From Thamnaconus septentrionalis (taxonomy: Eukaryota > Chordata > Actinopteri > Tetraodontiformes > Monacanthidae), in the NCBI GenBank assembly GCA_009823395.1, contig CM020516.1, positions 10,203,501 to 10,267,500 of the forward strand: a stretch of DNA of 64,000 nt, written 5' to 3'. Under the pieces are notes generated by a model that saw only the letters and a list, made by a program, of their open reading frames with translations, had not been told where the DNA came from and ran no database searches. This document shows, piece by piece, positions 24,181-36,200 of this stretch (position 1 is the first letter of the stretch; every line of letters starts with the position of its first letter). A program made the translations under genes and the position numbers.

Positions 24181-24900
24181 GAAACATCAGGCTCCAGGTT
24201 ACTGCACGTGTGGAAACAAAGGAACCGACCCTGGATGACGACATCCTCGTTGGCTGAGTGATGAAACAACTCGGTAGTTTGACCGACCGACACCCAGTCA
24301 GAAGTTCGACTGTCCCAAAGTGAATCTAGTGTTTTTTTTCTCCCCCAGCATGAGTGAAGGTGAGGAATAAAATTGTCATTTGTCCCGAGCAGGAGATGCA
24401 TCACTCTGTCCTCGCTGCCACGCCCTCCCTCCACAGTGACTAAACGGTGCCGGGGCCGCTTTCAAATTACAACGGGGGGCGGGGGGGGGGCGGGGGGGTC
24501 GTCAGTATCCATCCGCGAGGCCGTGACGGCAACATTTTTAATCTGCCTGCCCCGCACGGCTAAAAGGTTCATCTGAGCCGCTCGGAGATGGATCGCCGCC
24601 ACCTGCGAAGTTAAAAAAAAAAAAAAAAAAAAGGGCAAAGAAAAGAGATGAAGGACAGCGGAGAGGATGTCTTCTTACATCGCTCTGATCTCGGACGGCT
24701 CCATCCGCCGTCCTCCATCACTCTCTGACACCGGGTACTACTTCCTTTTGACCGGGAGCATTATTCTAAACTGCTGTCCTGGCAAAGGAAAAAAAAAAAA
24801 AAAAAAAAAAGACTCTCCCTCTCGCAGACACGCTCATCACGCAACACTCGCGAAGAAAAGGGATTGTTAGCCGGCGAGAGCGCTCGTCCTGGGATGTTCA
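24180..24900. other. low-complexity-rich intergenic sequence
   Basis: G-run cluster near 24473-24499, poly-A at 24613-24632 and 24788-24810. No gene. Confidence 0.35.
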
Positions 24901-24919
24901 GGTGGCGCAGGCAGACGTT

Positions 24920-25200
24920 GCGTCACGTCGGGAGTAAAAGACTTGGCATCAAATAAAAGATTGTTTAAAGTCAGAGCTGCCAAGGCTTTATGCCCATCAT
25001 TTATCTTGTTCCCGATAGATCAAATACACTTCACGGCGGAGTCATAAAAATGTATGAGGATGTAAATGGCTGAGTGACCCATTCATCTTGTTTAAAGTGG
25101 CAAATGTAACATGCTTCTCATCCCGGGTGATAAACTCGCGCCTCGCTCCGTTATGAAGGATTCATTGTTGATGGTGAGACGTCCCGAATCTCATTACGGC
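24920..25200. promoter_or_regulatory. candidate conserved noncoding element (strong)
   Basis: GGCATCAAATAAAAGATTG near 24946, GCCCATCATTTATCTTG near 24992, GAGTCATAAAAATGTATGAGG near 25039 and CCCATTCATCTTGTTTAAAG near 25079. Sharply bounded by simple sequence on both sides. Confidence 0.5.
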
Positions 25201-25227
25201 GGCAGGTATTGAGGCTCTGCCAAGGTG

Positions 25228-25248
25228 CTGCTGCTGCTGCTGCTGCTG
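25228..25248 (+). repeat. (CTG)7
   Basis: Seven CTG units. Confidence 0.9.
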
Positions 25249-25315
25249 TCGAGCCGCTGGATGTAAATCACTCCGGCTGTCTGATGGCGAGGATGGACGG
25301 GAAAGCTGCTCTCGC

Positions 25316-25334
25316 TCTTTTTTCTTCTTCTTCT

Positions 25335-25366
<32 letters not shown>

Positions 25367-25367
25367 C
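25316..25367 (+). repeat. (TTC)n imperfect microsatellite
   Basis: TTC units with CTC interruptions; polypyrimidine on the plus strand. Confidence 0.85.
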
Positions 25368-25369
25368 CG

Positions 25370-26230
25370 CCGACAGACCCTAAAATTTTGACCCCGGTGT
25401 TTCCCGCCGCCATTTTGCCGAAAGGCCTCACGGAGCTGCACCGCTCCAAAAAGTCAAAACTGAATGCTCGCTATTCTTTAAGCTGTTTCGGCCTCTTAAA
25501 AAAAAGAAAAAGGAAAAAAGAACGATTGCGCTTGACATTTTACACCGGCCATGTTTTTTTTTCTCTTTGAAGGTGTTTCCTGAAAAATAACATCAATCAT
25601 CCACTTTTCCTCCGGAGGAGAACTAGGAGGAGAAAAGGGGGGGGGGAGTCCATGTGAGTGACTCCCTCTTGGCTTCACTCCTACCGAAAAGTTGTATTTC
25701 TGAAAAAAAAAAAAAAAAAAAAAAAGTGGGGGGAGGGGGAAAAATCTCTGCGGACAAAAAAAAAAAAAGCAATCTTGCCACTAAAGCTCAATATTTCTGC
25801 TGGACACAGTGAGTGGTGAGTGAATCAACGGGAAGGTTTTCCCCCTCCCAGACGTCAACCCACCCACCTGCACTCTCCCTCACACACACATATTCACAAG
25901 TGCACACACACAGACAGGGTGCGAGACTAAAACATGCACACATCAGTCGCCGGGCCAGTACACTGAGGTGGTTTATGCTACTTGTCAGTCGGAGGGCGTG
26001 ATGAAGTAATGATTAATATGGGGGATGTTTGGAAATGTAAATCTGCGCTGCAGCACAAATAAACCGGGGGGGTTCCTGGGGATGATTAAATGGACATTTC
26101 ACAGTTGATTGAGCATGCAAAAAGTCATCCACACCCCCCACCACCACCACCACCACCACCACCTCCCCAACTCTGTAAACAGCCACAGCAATACCCCACC
26201 ACCACCACCTTTTTTTTTTTTCCTCCCGTG
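25370..26230. other. low-complexity-rich intergenic sequence
   Basis: Poly-A at 25704-25725 and 25756-25768, poly-G at 25637, short CA tracts, (CCA)n at 26139-26164 and poly-T near 26210. No exon. Confidence 0.35.
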
Positions 26231-26880
26231 AACTATATGACGGTCGTTGCCGATTTTATATGCACACACAGGCCATTGAAGACGAATGAGTGGCTCGATT
26301 TATACAACTCGCTGGGATCTCCTGATTAGGTAATTTATACGGCGGACAGGTTTATAACTGCTAACTCACCGTCGTCTGCCGCGACAATTACTCCTTGAAA
26401 TCCGGCCGTAAACGCCGACGGTAAATCCCGCCCCCAACTCCCGCCGTCACCGCCAGAGATCTGATTTTCAATAAATCTTTTTTGTCTTATGACACGGAGG
26501 GCGATTGCATCAAGATTGAGAGACTCTCGGAATTGATCAACGCGTTGCAGAGTGGCGTGTGTGCTGCATCTCGCTAGGAATGTTGAAAATGAAAAAAAAA
26601 AAAAAAGCATATGGGCTATCATGCGGTGATCGGTCAGAAACTCATTGGCAGTGATGGAAACACATTGTGTCGGCGCCGGGTGACATCAATATTCCCATCA
26701 GGCTACTGGATGACGGCTGGAACCTCAGCCATCCGATCGATATTTGACAAAACGGGTGACAAACGACTCAAACGGGCCCAACGTAATGGAAACAAAGAAT
26801 TAGTTCCCGTCTTGCGGGATGTAAACTCCTGCCAGCGTCGCTTTGCGCGGACAAGCAACACACGTCGCGGCTGAGGGCAG
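26230..26880. promoter_or_regulatory. candidate conserved noncoding element cluster
   Basis: CCTGATTAGGTAATTTATACGG near 26321, GCGACAATTACTCC near 26380, GACATCAATATTCCCATCAGG near 26681 and CCGATCGATATTTGAC near 26733. One poly-A run at 26591 interrupts. Confidence 0.45.
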
Positions 26881-29520
26881 AAACGTTCTCACTGTAAATT
26901 GATGGTTGGGTCGTCGGCGGCCAAGGAGAAGACTCAGAAAAACTATCAACACATTTTGTTTAGGTTTGTTGTTGTTTTTGCAAAATTGGATTTAAGGGAT
27001 AACTGTCCAAAATCTTCAAAAGTCTTTCATAGTTATTGTTTAAACAAAAGATATAACCTTTTCTATTACTGCTCATTTTGTAGTATATGTAGTACAATTC
27101 GCACAATCGCAGAAGTTACCTCAACTTAATTGGCCAAGTCTTGACTGCTTTCTCGCTTCCCAGCTCCGCCGTGCTGCGGCACCAGGCGAAAAAACAGGAA
27201 AGAGGTTTCATACTGCGGTCCAGCGTTCACTGAAAATTGGCTTTGACGTCTCTCTTAGCGCACGTCAGTCGGTTCTGGGCAACATCTGGCGAGAAGTTGA
27301 TGTGTGCTATTAACAAGTCCTCCGGTTGGGGTCCCGCCCCAGCGTGGCTGCTTGTAAATGGCACTCTCTTATGGAGACAAATCACCCACTGGTTAGGGTT
27401 TCAATGAAAGGGGATACAGTTAGAGAGCATAAATATAGCCGTAGGAAACACCGCTAACCATGTGATACTCAAACGATGGATTTTTTGGGGGGAGGTTAGT
27501 GGCATGGAGCCAGGTTTAACTCCGAAGAGACTCGGCTACCAGAGCAGCTAAGTGCTCGCTGCACACAGTCGGTATGGAAATGAAGCTGTGCAGCGTTTCC
27601 ACGCCGGTGTCAGCCACTTTTCAACAGGCACATTTAGACCCCCGACCGATGAGGTGCATGAAGCATTGAGTAGCTGACGGAGAGTACAGGGACAAGTGTG
27701 TTTTTTGTGACTCCGTGCAAAAGCACTGCAACATTCTCGCTGGCTTCCTGACGCATGTATCAGCCAAATGTAGTGAACAGACCCGTCTGTTGAGAAACTA
27801 ATCAGGCGCAAGAGGGGAGACACAGGACTTCCTTGTGAGCATTTTTTTTAAATAAAATAAAATAAAGTAGTGTTTTGCAGATTTGTGTGTGTGTGTGGAA
27901 AAAGAAAGCACACAAAACAGAGTCGAAATAATAACTGATAAAACCCCCACGCAGGGAAACGAGAGCCAGCAGGAAGTGCGCTCCATTGGTGTTCCGGTGG
28001 TAAGGAATCAGGAAAACTATGCACCACCGCTGGATTGCTCAGATTCCAACTCTGAAAGACAGCCAGACTTAACGTTCCCGTGGACTAATAGCCAGTTAGC
28101 TCACTGTACATGTCAAGGATGTTATTTTATGCATCACATTTTACGCAAAACATCAAAAGAAGAAAGAAAGCTAATTAAGTTGTGATCAATGACTTCTGCT
28201 AAATGAAGAAAATATTTGAATGAAATGTTGACAATAAGGCTCCTCTTTGTGGACAAGTTTTTGATTTTGCTCCCGACCGGGTTTCGCAAGAGTTAAGTTT
28301 AAACACTGCTGCCCTTAGCAGCTAGCCACGCTGTAGCAATGTTTGGCTAAAGTTGCTTCTTGCACCAATAAGCAGGCCGTGAGCTGGCTAAGCTAGCTGA
28401 TCTGCTGGCTCTTTGCTAGACATGTGCTTGACATGATCCCAAAGGATTTTGGAAATGTTTCTTCTGGCTTGACATGTTTGTAAAGATCAAAATAAGACTG
28501 AAGTTAGCCGTGAAACTGAACATCTAAACCTGTAAAGTCATGGCTGAGAATTAATAGCAACAGAGCAGAAGCGATCCAGTCAAGGTACAAGAAGTGATTG
28601 AGTGCTGCCATGGCAGGAGAGCTGAATTCAAAGCAGCCTTTTTTGTGAACTCTTTTTGAAGAGTTGTGACGATGCCAGCGGTGAAGTCAGTGCGATGGAT
28701 GATCGAGTATTAGTTGTGAAATGTAATCACCCCGAGCTGCCAGCTAACTAGTGGACAAAACAAAAAGAATACACGGACTTCACCACAAAACTCTGCGTCA
28801 CCTGGGTTGAGGCTCAAATGAGCTATTGCGGTTTTGTAGCTCACTTCCTTGTCATAGTCAGATTTGTTCACAGCTGTCATGTCGATTTTTGTTCCTTTTG
28901 CGTCTCGAACAAGGGCGTATTGTTCTTTGGCTTTGAAAGACATTCGACCTGCTGAAACCAAGCTGGCCCTGTGTTGAGGCCTGACCTAGAAAATGCTGGC
29001 TGCCCCCCTCAACTTTCCCCTCAGAGGGGAATGCTGGTTTGGGAATATTTCTGTTGTAACAGTGCTGGATGGACATTTGTTAGACTAGAATTTGAAGAAG
29101 AAAAAAAATCCAACTCACAGTATGATGTTGTATCCCTAAGTTCAATTGAAAAGTGACAATAACTTGACCTGGTGTGTGCGTTTTAGCAGCTAGCCGGTGA
29201 GAAAACTTACTGTAAACAAGGCTAATGTAAAATCCCTTTTGAGCTCACAACTTTCTTGTGCCAGCAGTGATGTCTGGGTAACTCAGGATGGATATGTGGT
29301 GGCCGGCTCTTTTCAACTCGACCTGCTTTTTATGTGAATACAAATGTTCACTGTTGGAGGATAAAAGAAAACCACACTGGTTATCTCATTGTTGGCGGCC
29401 ATATCCAACACAAAAGAAAGATTTGTTTACATCTATATATTTTTTTAAAAACTCAAATTTCATGCCAATAAATCCCTTTGAAATGTTACTCACCGCGCCA
29501 TTAAAAAGGAAAACAAGCCA
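26880..29520. other. gene-free, repeat-like sequence (2.6 kb)
   Basis: Long non-CNE stretch with AGCTAGC/GCTAGC words (28319-28400, 29188), a short GT tract near 27883, and no coding exon. A minus-strand 83-codon frame at 28710-28961 has no recognised domain. Probably an accumulation of old insertions. Confidence 0.3.
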
Positions 29521-29524
29521 CTGA

Positions 29525-29890
29525 TATTAATCCTAATCATTGTGCGTTCAACCAGTTCATCATCAGTGGCCGGGCAGCTTATCAAAGCGGACAATCAACA
29601 GGTGCCACTTGAGCAAACACGCGGCTGATTAATCGTTGGCATTTCACTGGCCCTCGTCTTTTCACGAGAGCGCCATCCAAATTTCAATGGAGTGCCTTTC
29701 GACATTAAACATTAAACAGGCAGACATTATCCCTGATCACAATGCCTGTTTTGATTGGGAGACATTCATAAAACTCAGGCCCAATGAGTAATACTCGCTC
29801 ACCTTTGTCCGGCGACAAACAGGAGGCCCCTATTCGCACAATGGCGCCCTCCTTTGAACCGCCGTTTGTGCCGACAAACGCAAATATTTA
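29525..29890. promoter_or_regulatory. candidate conserved noncoding element (strong)
   Basis: ATTAATCCTAATCATTGTGCG near 29526, GCTGATTAATCGTTGGC near 29624, GACATTAAACATTAAACAGGC near 29701 and GGCCCAATGAGTAATACTCGC near 29779. Begins abruptly after the repeat-like block. Confidence 0.5.
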
Positions 29891-29919
29891 CCTCACCCTC
29901 CCACCCCCACCCAAAAAAA

Positions 29920-30420
29920 AAGAACCATGGCGTTCATATTTCATGATGGGGCCTCCCATGTGAGGCGCCGAGTGTCTAATGCACATCAAAATGTACAATG
30001 CACATATTTATCTTTCATGAGCTCAACATCGGATCACGCACACACCGAGTCAGCCAAAATAATGTATACGCACATCAGGAAGTGGAAAACTTGCATAAAT
30101 ATTTCAATGCCAAAGTTATCCAGACATCACGAGATTGATACAAGTGACCTCTGGCCTCATTGCATTACATTACAATTACAAGAGGTGCTCAAAGTGGTGG
30201 TGGCCACCGGCTAATCTTTGTTACCTCAACACTTGTTGATGCTACTGTTATCGTAATTTTCTTCAAAAGAGGTATCTATATTTCATATATAGTTAAAATA
30301 TTTTATTTGTATAGAAGAATATATACAAATGAAATATTTGTACAAGTTTTTCCTCTCCTCATGTGTGTATACATTATTTAGCAGACTGTACACTGCCCAC
30401 ATATGTACCCGCAGAGCCCT
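29920..30420. other. CNE-like, then AT-rich sequence
   Basis: 29930-30080 is moderately CNE-like (CAAAATAATGTATACGC near 30055). 30240-30390 is very AT-rich (ATATA-type). No gene. Confidence 0.3.
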
Positions 30421-31980
30421 GAATGCCGGCCCATTGTCAACAAGCGCGTAAAACACACGTCGCTTTGACTCGCGCCTCGCCCCCTTCTGGTTATGGAGTG
30501 TTTTTCCGCGGCCGCCCTCGTTTTGCGGTGGAGTGCCGGGCGGCTTATTAATCAGCGGCCAGAGCTCAGCCATCCATCCATCCAGGCTGCAGCTGCTTGC
30601 CCGTGGAACATTTTAAAAAGGCAGAGCAGGTCCATACAACAACCATTAAAAAGCACAGAGAGTCGTATCCCCGTAAATGATTTAGCCGGGGAGAGCACCT
30701 CCCCTCGTAAATCAACTGGAGTGTCATATACCCGATGCGTGGCACATGCCGTGGTTGAGGAATGCGTACAGAGCGGCCGTTCACTCCGAGCCCGGCGTTC
30801 GAAGAGCCCCGCCGCCATCCTCCGACTGGACTCGGCTGCTGTCAGCGCCGGACGCAGCTGACTTACGGGAGTTGGTCGCCAACCGTCCGTTTGCAGCCCC
30901 GACAGCTGAGCTTTCTGGGGCCTCATTGTGTTTCAAGCCAGCGCTTAGCTGCATTGAACGAAGCAAAAGTGTTGGAAAGTGAAAAGCCCTCCGGTGCACC
31001 GTGAGCGGGGAAAGCGCGCTTCGCCGGGAAGCGTGTGAACAGAACGACGTCTCGGAGCGTTTTTTGGAGGCATTAGCGCCTTTCTGAAATTTTTGGATTT
31101 CCGGAAATGCACAAAAAAGAAAGGAAGAAAGAAAAAAAAATGCCTCAGCAACACAAACTAAACATTTTGCGGTGCAGTCATAATCAGGCATGCCCTCCCT
31201 CAGCTATTCAGATATTCCATTTGTGTTTTTTTGTTTTTTTTTGAAGCAAGAGTTCTTCCTCCCCAAACGTCAGTGCTCGAGATCTGGCTTGTCGACAGGC
31301 TTCACTGTGACTGACACACTCATCAGAATGAGAATCCTTCTTGCCTGGGGGAACTGTGATACCTGTCAAACGGTGGATATCTTTTAATGTTCCTGTCTCA
31401 AATGCATGTCAGAGCAAATGCCAAGTCCTAACATCAGTTATTACCTGGATGTTCCACGGCTGATTCCTCTTATTTACCTAAGGTTTCAAAAGATCTCTTC
31501 ACTTGTCTCTGCCGCTCGCTTTGTGCCGGGAATCATCGCGGTGACAGTTTCTCAGTATTCACATTTTCTGTAGATTTCATCTGTTTATTTTGTGATTGAC
31601 TGCTTGGCTCTGTCTGTGTGTGTGTGTGTGTCTGTAAAGTGCTTGCCTTTTCTCTCATAATTTCCTCAGCGATCAACGTGAACCATTTGCATTTGCTCAC
31701 TTTCACTGCTGTAAATCACGACTTACCTGCGTGTACGAAAAGCAGCGCTTCATGTGTCACACGTGCCGGTGGAGACATTAGTTTCTGGAATGCTCTGTGG
31801 TATTAAGTCAAATGGACCAGAATAGTAGTTTCTTGCTAAACATGTCCACTTATTTGAAATTCTCAGGAATGTCCAACTATTTTTCACTGCTTCCAATACT
31901 TGTTTTAAAGGGTCAATTCTCCCAGCGTCTATTAGAATCAAATAGGTAAAAACTATAAACCTAGTGAGTCTGTATCAGAT
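30420..31980. other. gene-free mixed sequence
   Basis: CpG-rich part to about 31060, with a CNE-like core at 30640-30760 (CCCGTAAATGATTTAGCC near 30670), then ordinary AT-balanced sequence. Short GT tract at 31613-31631. No exon supported. Confidence 0.3.
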
Positions 31981-32200
31981 GCATGACAAATCACGTGAGA
32001 GGGCGGAACAATCCTCCCTTTGTGACATCACAGAGGGCAGATTTAGAGTCGCGACAGTTGGAGCAAACTCTTGAAAAAAACAACAACAAAAAAAACAAGT
32101 AAAATACTTTATAAATCGGAAGATTTCGCTGGCTGGCTAGAGATGCAGATTTTTGCTAGACAACACCAGTAAAGTGGATCTTGTATAATATGAGGACTTC
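31980..32200. repeat. dispersed repeat copy with TTTGTGACATCACA box
   Basis: CCCTTTGTGACATCACAGAGGG at 32017-32038, with an AAAACAAC tract and CGCTGGCTGGCTAGAGATGC downstream. Same box as the copies near 301, 3467, 15779 and 36024. Confidence 0.5.
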
Positions 32201-32640
32201 ATCGTGTACCTTTTCCCCTCAAGTTATTGGCCCTGTGGTATATTTTTGCCAAAGCATACGGCAGCAGGTCCTCGGGTGTCGTAAAAGTTTTAAACCCTCC
32301 CATCGGTTTCACCAATGTTAAATCTGAAAACCGCTTTAAAAAGCGAACCCCCCCTTGTGGTGACACGGAGGTCCCTCCCTGAGTCTCCGGCTCTCTCTCT
32401 CCGCATGGCAGAGGACAACAAGAGAGGGGGGGCCAAAAAATAAAAATGAAACAAAGCAAAACAAATGGATTGTCGGGAAATTTGAGGTTCCATTTCTCAG
32501 TTAACGGCAAAATGCATTAAAGCAATAAAAGTGACGCGAGCCCCCATATTTCCTGGGGCTCAGTTGCCGTACGTCTCAGCCAATTTGTCTCCCAGTCAGG
32601 CCCATTAGTCTATCGCGCTCCTGGCCTAATATGCTGAGCT
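32200..32640. other. gene-free sequence
   Basis: No exon. The end, 32545-32640 (GCCCATTAGTCTATCGCGC near 32600; GGCCTAATATGCTGAGC), looks CNE-like. Confidence 0.3.
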
Positions 32641-32649
32641 CCATCCACC

Positions 32650-32704
<55 letters not shown>
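32650..32704 (+). repeat. (AC)n microsatellite
   Basis: About 27 AC units. Confidence 0.95.
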
Positions 32705-32705
<1 letters not shown>

Positions 32706-32719
32706 ACCCCTCTCAAAAT

Positions 32720-33260
32720 GCCTCAGATCAATGTGTGATACATCGTGGCATCATCACTTATTGCATGTGGATGAGTTGAGAAATGCCCCCCCCCCATGCT
32801 TTATTTCCTCGGAGAAGTCTCTATTGAAAGTCACGCGGGCAGATAGAAGTCATTTGCTTCAGGGTTGGTGGCGTAGCGGAGGGAATTGTTTGGTCCACTG
32901 ACACGAATGAATTGCCACAGTAACGCGGAGGCTGGTAATAGTTGAATAGTTTATATCAACGTGATAAATATAGCTCTCATAAATCACGTAAGTGTTATAT
33001 ATTGCTGTTTTTCACGCTCCCAACCAGGAAACTCTGGAGAGTATCACGTGGGAAGCGAGTACACTTCCTTTTTATCTTTGCACACAAAGTCTCTGGGTCT
33101 TCGGTGGTTACTTAAACAGGATAATGGTCCTATAGAGTACCTCCATTATACGGGGGAACTATTAATGACCCCATATGGTTCCGTACTGGTTTGTGACGGA
33201 TTCTGCAAAAGCAGCTGCCGCGGTCGGGGAGCACAAAGGCAACAGTGTGCGTGTTTGCAT
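32720..33260. promoter_or_regulatory. candidate conserved noncoding element cluster
   Basis: CGTGATAAATATAGCTCTC near 32960, ATAAATCACGTAAGTG near 32979, GGGGGAACTATTAATGACC near 33152 and CATATGGTTCCG near 33172. Repeat-free apart from one C-run at 32787. Confidence 0.45.
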
Positions 33261-33319
33261 CTGTTTTCCACTGTTGGTGCAGAACTCACTTGATAACAGA
33301 CGGGTTTAATGTTGGTATA

Positions 33320-34640
33320 ATCATATTATTTAGTTAATTGTAAACATGTTGAGCGCGGGCCAAGTCATGTGCTGCGGACGACGCGGGCGAAATGTTGCGA
33401 AAGTGTTGGTTTCGCGGCCGAACGGCTCTGGTTAGTGGACATTTTGGGAGGGGAAAATTGCTCCAAAGACACGTTGTACTTTTGCACAATTCCTTTTTTA
33501 TCCCTTTATTGTTCAGCTTCATGAAAAAAAGAAGAAGAACTACTCAGGATGACCCTTTTGGATGCAGATCTGTCAAGAAAAACTTCCAAGAAAACATCAG
33601 TGTGCAGCCGTGTTGTTTTACTCTCAGTTCTGCAGCCAGATCAGGACGCCGTCTGCAGAAACAAAAATCTTTTAACTGCGATTTAAAGGCAGAACACTTC
33701 TAGACACTCGCTCCTCACCACACGACTAATCTTCCCATCTGTTGAACCCCGTGGATACCGCTGCCAAAAAATGCGATGTTCCGTCTTCTGGTTTTATCCA
33801 CTTTGCTTCGACTTGATTCAATCGACGCCCACTTAATTTTGTGATTTTCTTTGAAAATACCTTTGAGACGTGCCGGATCTCGCAGTGTACAGACATTGGA
33901 CTTGTTTTTTTTTTTGTTTTTTTATATGTGTAGGTGGATCCAACAATGACGGCTTCTCGGGAGAAGGTCACAAAGCCAATAAGTCAAATTCAAACACATG
34001 TTGTTGCGAACAGAGCGGCGCTCGTGGCTGCAGAGGCTGCGAGTGGTCCGTCCGCCGAGTGTTTCTCCCCACATCCACCATCCAAAGTGCACTTAACGTC
34101 ACATAGAGCAATTTTTAACGGCAACATTATAGATATTTTCCGCCACTTCTGTTACGCTGAAATCTTTGTCTGCTACATATATATTGGTCTTTTTGTCTTG
34201 CATATATTTGAAGATACTTTTGTTTCAAATTTCCATTTAAACTCTAAATTTCACTGCGCTTTGCTCTTCATTCAGTTTTGACTATTGACTATGATTCATG
34301 ATGCTTAGTACATTTGATTTGAAATGACACACAGCTGCATTTTTCCCCTTAGAGAAAAATCTCGTAGTATTCAGCCAGAAAGACAGACAGAGAGTTTCCC
34401 CCTCAAACTAACTACTGTTTATGTTTTGACGTTAGATGAGTCACCCTATAGGTCCTTCATTTGTTTTTCCAACTACGTTCTCCTACGTTCCCCTGGCATG
34501 TAACCTTTAAGGAAAAAGTGCAAATAGTGTCGTGAAGCATCATTTTCTATTTCCACTGACAAAATGCAGCACCGCGCTCGCGCAGATGCATTTGTTTTGC
34601 GTGAAATTGCCGCATTGGACTGGTTCCATAGTTAATATTG
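33320..34640. other. gene-free AT-balanced sequence
   Basis: No exon, repeat family or strong CNE character recognised. T-run at 33906 and AAGAAG near 33530. Confidence 0.25.
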
Positions 34641-34900
34641 TGCCTTTCCCAGCTGTGTAGACTTCCGGATATTCCTAAGCAGACATAATAAAGTATCAGT
34701 TCATCCCTCTATCTTCCCCCACCACGAGTTTATGGACCTAGTAAACATGTGAGTCACGGTAATTGAGGGATCCACGCCCGTGGAAATGACATCATGCTTT
34801 TGTACAGTCATGTAACGCTGGCCGTGAACAGCGGAAGACGGTAATTAACCGCTAGACTGAAATCTTAACCACTCCGGGGGAAAAGGAAAAAAAGAGTGTT
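34640..34900. promoter_or_regulatory. candidate conserved noncoding element
   Basis: CATAGTTAATATTGTGCC near 34628, GCAGACATAATAAAGTATC near 34679, CACGGTAATTGAGGG near 34755 and ACGGTAATTAACCGC near 34839; the last contains GGTAATTAACC, a palindrome around a homeodomain core. Confidence 0.45.
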
Positions 34901-35099
34901 ATTTCAAATTAATCCCACTCTTAATGTGAAAGTCCACTGGGGGTGGCTGCACACGCAGACAGATGCCCTGTTTCCGTGTCTAGTTTCATATTCACACACT
35001 TTCAAACCATTTGAATAACCTTATTACGATGTGTTGTGGGGGTATGAATGTTAAAAAAAAGCAACAAAAAAAAAAAAAAATAGAAGAAGAAGCCCCCTG

Positions 35100-35550
35100 G
35101 AGCCGAGCCCATCCCTGACATTTTCTCCCCGCTTTTTTACATTTTACATCAGTGACAGACAACAACCTCATCAGCTTGCGCGCCGCTCCGGCGTACTCCA
35201 TTAAGGTGCCTGGAATAAGGGTGCATTTCCATAAAATATTCTTTGTCAGAAACAGAAAGTAGGCAAATTACCCCGACGCTAAAACACAGCGGCGCTCTGT
35301 GGATCCCACCGGCAGACAGGAATAACCTCATTGGAGGCTGTTGTAGCGACAGGGGAAGAAGAAAAAAAAAAAGGTGTCTGGTGGCGGTCGTAGATCTGAG
35401 TGGCACCCATAGATCAACGCAGCATCTTCTCTTGCATCGCCTGGATGAGCACTTTGCTTTTTGGGAAATCAGTGAGGAGGGCAAGGAGGCGAATAATTTG
35501 AGAAGCAAGATAAATAAATCTTTTGTGGCTCTCTGACGGAGGCGAGACGC
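35100..35550. promoter_or_regulatory. candidate conserved noncoding element
   Basis: ACATTTTACATCAGTGACAG near 35138, TCCATTAAGGTGCCTGG near 35198, TTCCATAAAATATTC near 35227, GCAAATTACCCCGACGC near 35263. Confidence 0.4.
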
Positions 35551-35559
35551 CGTCCTAGC

Positions 35560-36200
35560 ATCAGTCAGTCAGAAAACAGTGAGCTAGCTTTGACGGATAG
35601 CGTTATTAAATAAAAGTGTCATTTTTTTTAAGGGTCCATCTACCCGGATCTTTATTTGTTATCCAGGGCACGAGTGGGGCAGCGCTTGAGCAATTTATTT
35701 TCCCAAAACAAAGCAATTTTCTATGGGTTTTTATAGAAGATGCTAAATTTAGCTAACATTGATTGTAATGTTTTCAAACTGCAGTAAGAGCCATCCCCTA
35801 GTAGACCCTAGCGGAGTTGCGTCAAACCATTAATCATCAAAAAAAGCAAAACAATTGTAAATCATCTCAAGAAACCACATAGTTAGCCCTTTGTTTCCAG
35901 CCTCCTGCTAAAAAGCCTGTTCAACCTATCGCTTGTTTTTGAAGGCCATCAAAACAAGGCTGCCTCAGAGGTAGAAACACATGGCTGGGAAGTTTTAGCT
36001 CAACTGGGAGATGTAGCAGCTCCCCTTGTGACATCACAAGTTGACCTATGTTTCAGCACATGCTTCTTGAAAAGGAGGAGCAAGCAAAAGTAGCCAAGGA
36101 TGGACTTTCGGGGGTTCATTGATAGACTAGAGACGCATTCATTCTGTCGGAAGGCACTGAGTGGATTCTGCATAACGTGGGGCCCTTTTAAGGAGGAGAC
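35560..36200. repeat. dispersed repeat copy with TTGTGACATCACAA box
   Basis: TTGTGACATCACAA palindrome at 36026-36039; upstream TTTGTTTCCAGCCTCCTGCT near 35890 resembles the stretches at 197 (CTGTTTGCAGCCTCG) and 51235 (CTGTTTACAGCCTCC). Ends are unclear. Confidence 0.45.

Noticed and set aside
28710..28961. Minus-strand 83-codon frame, less repetitive than others
   Set aside because: No recognised domain, no flanking splice sites I trust, and located in a repeat-like block. It could be a transposase fragment but nothing shows it.
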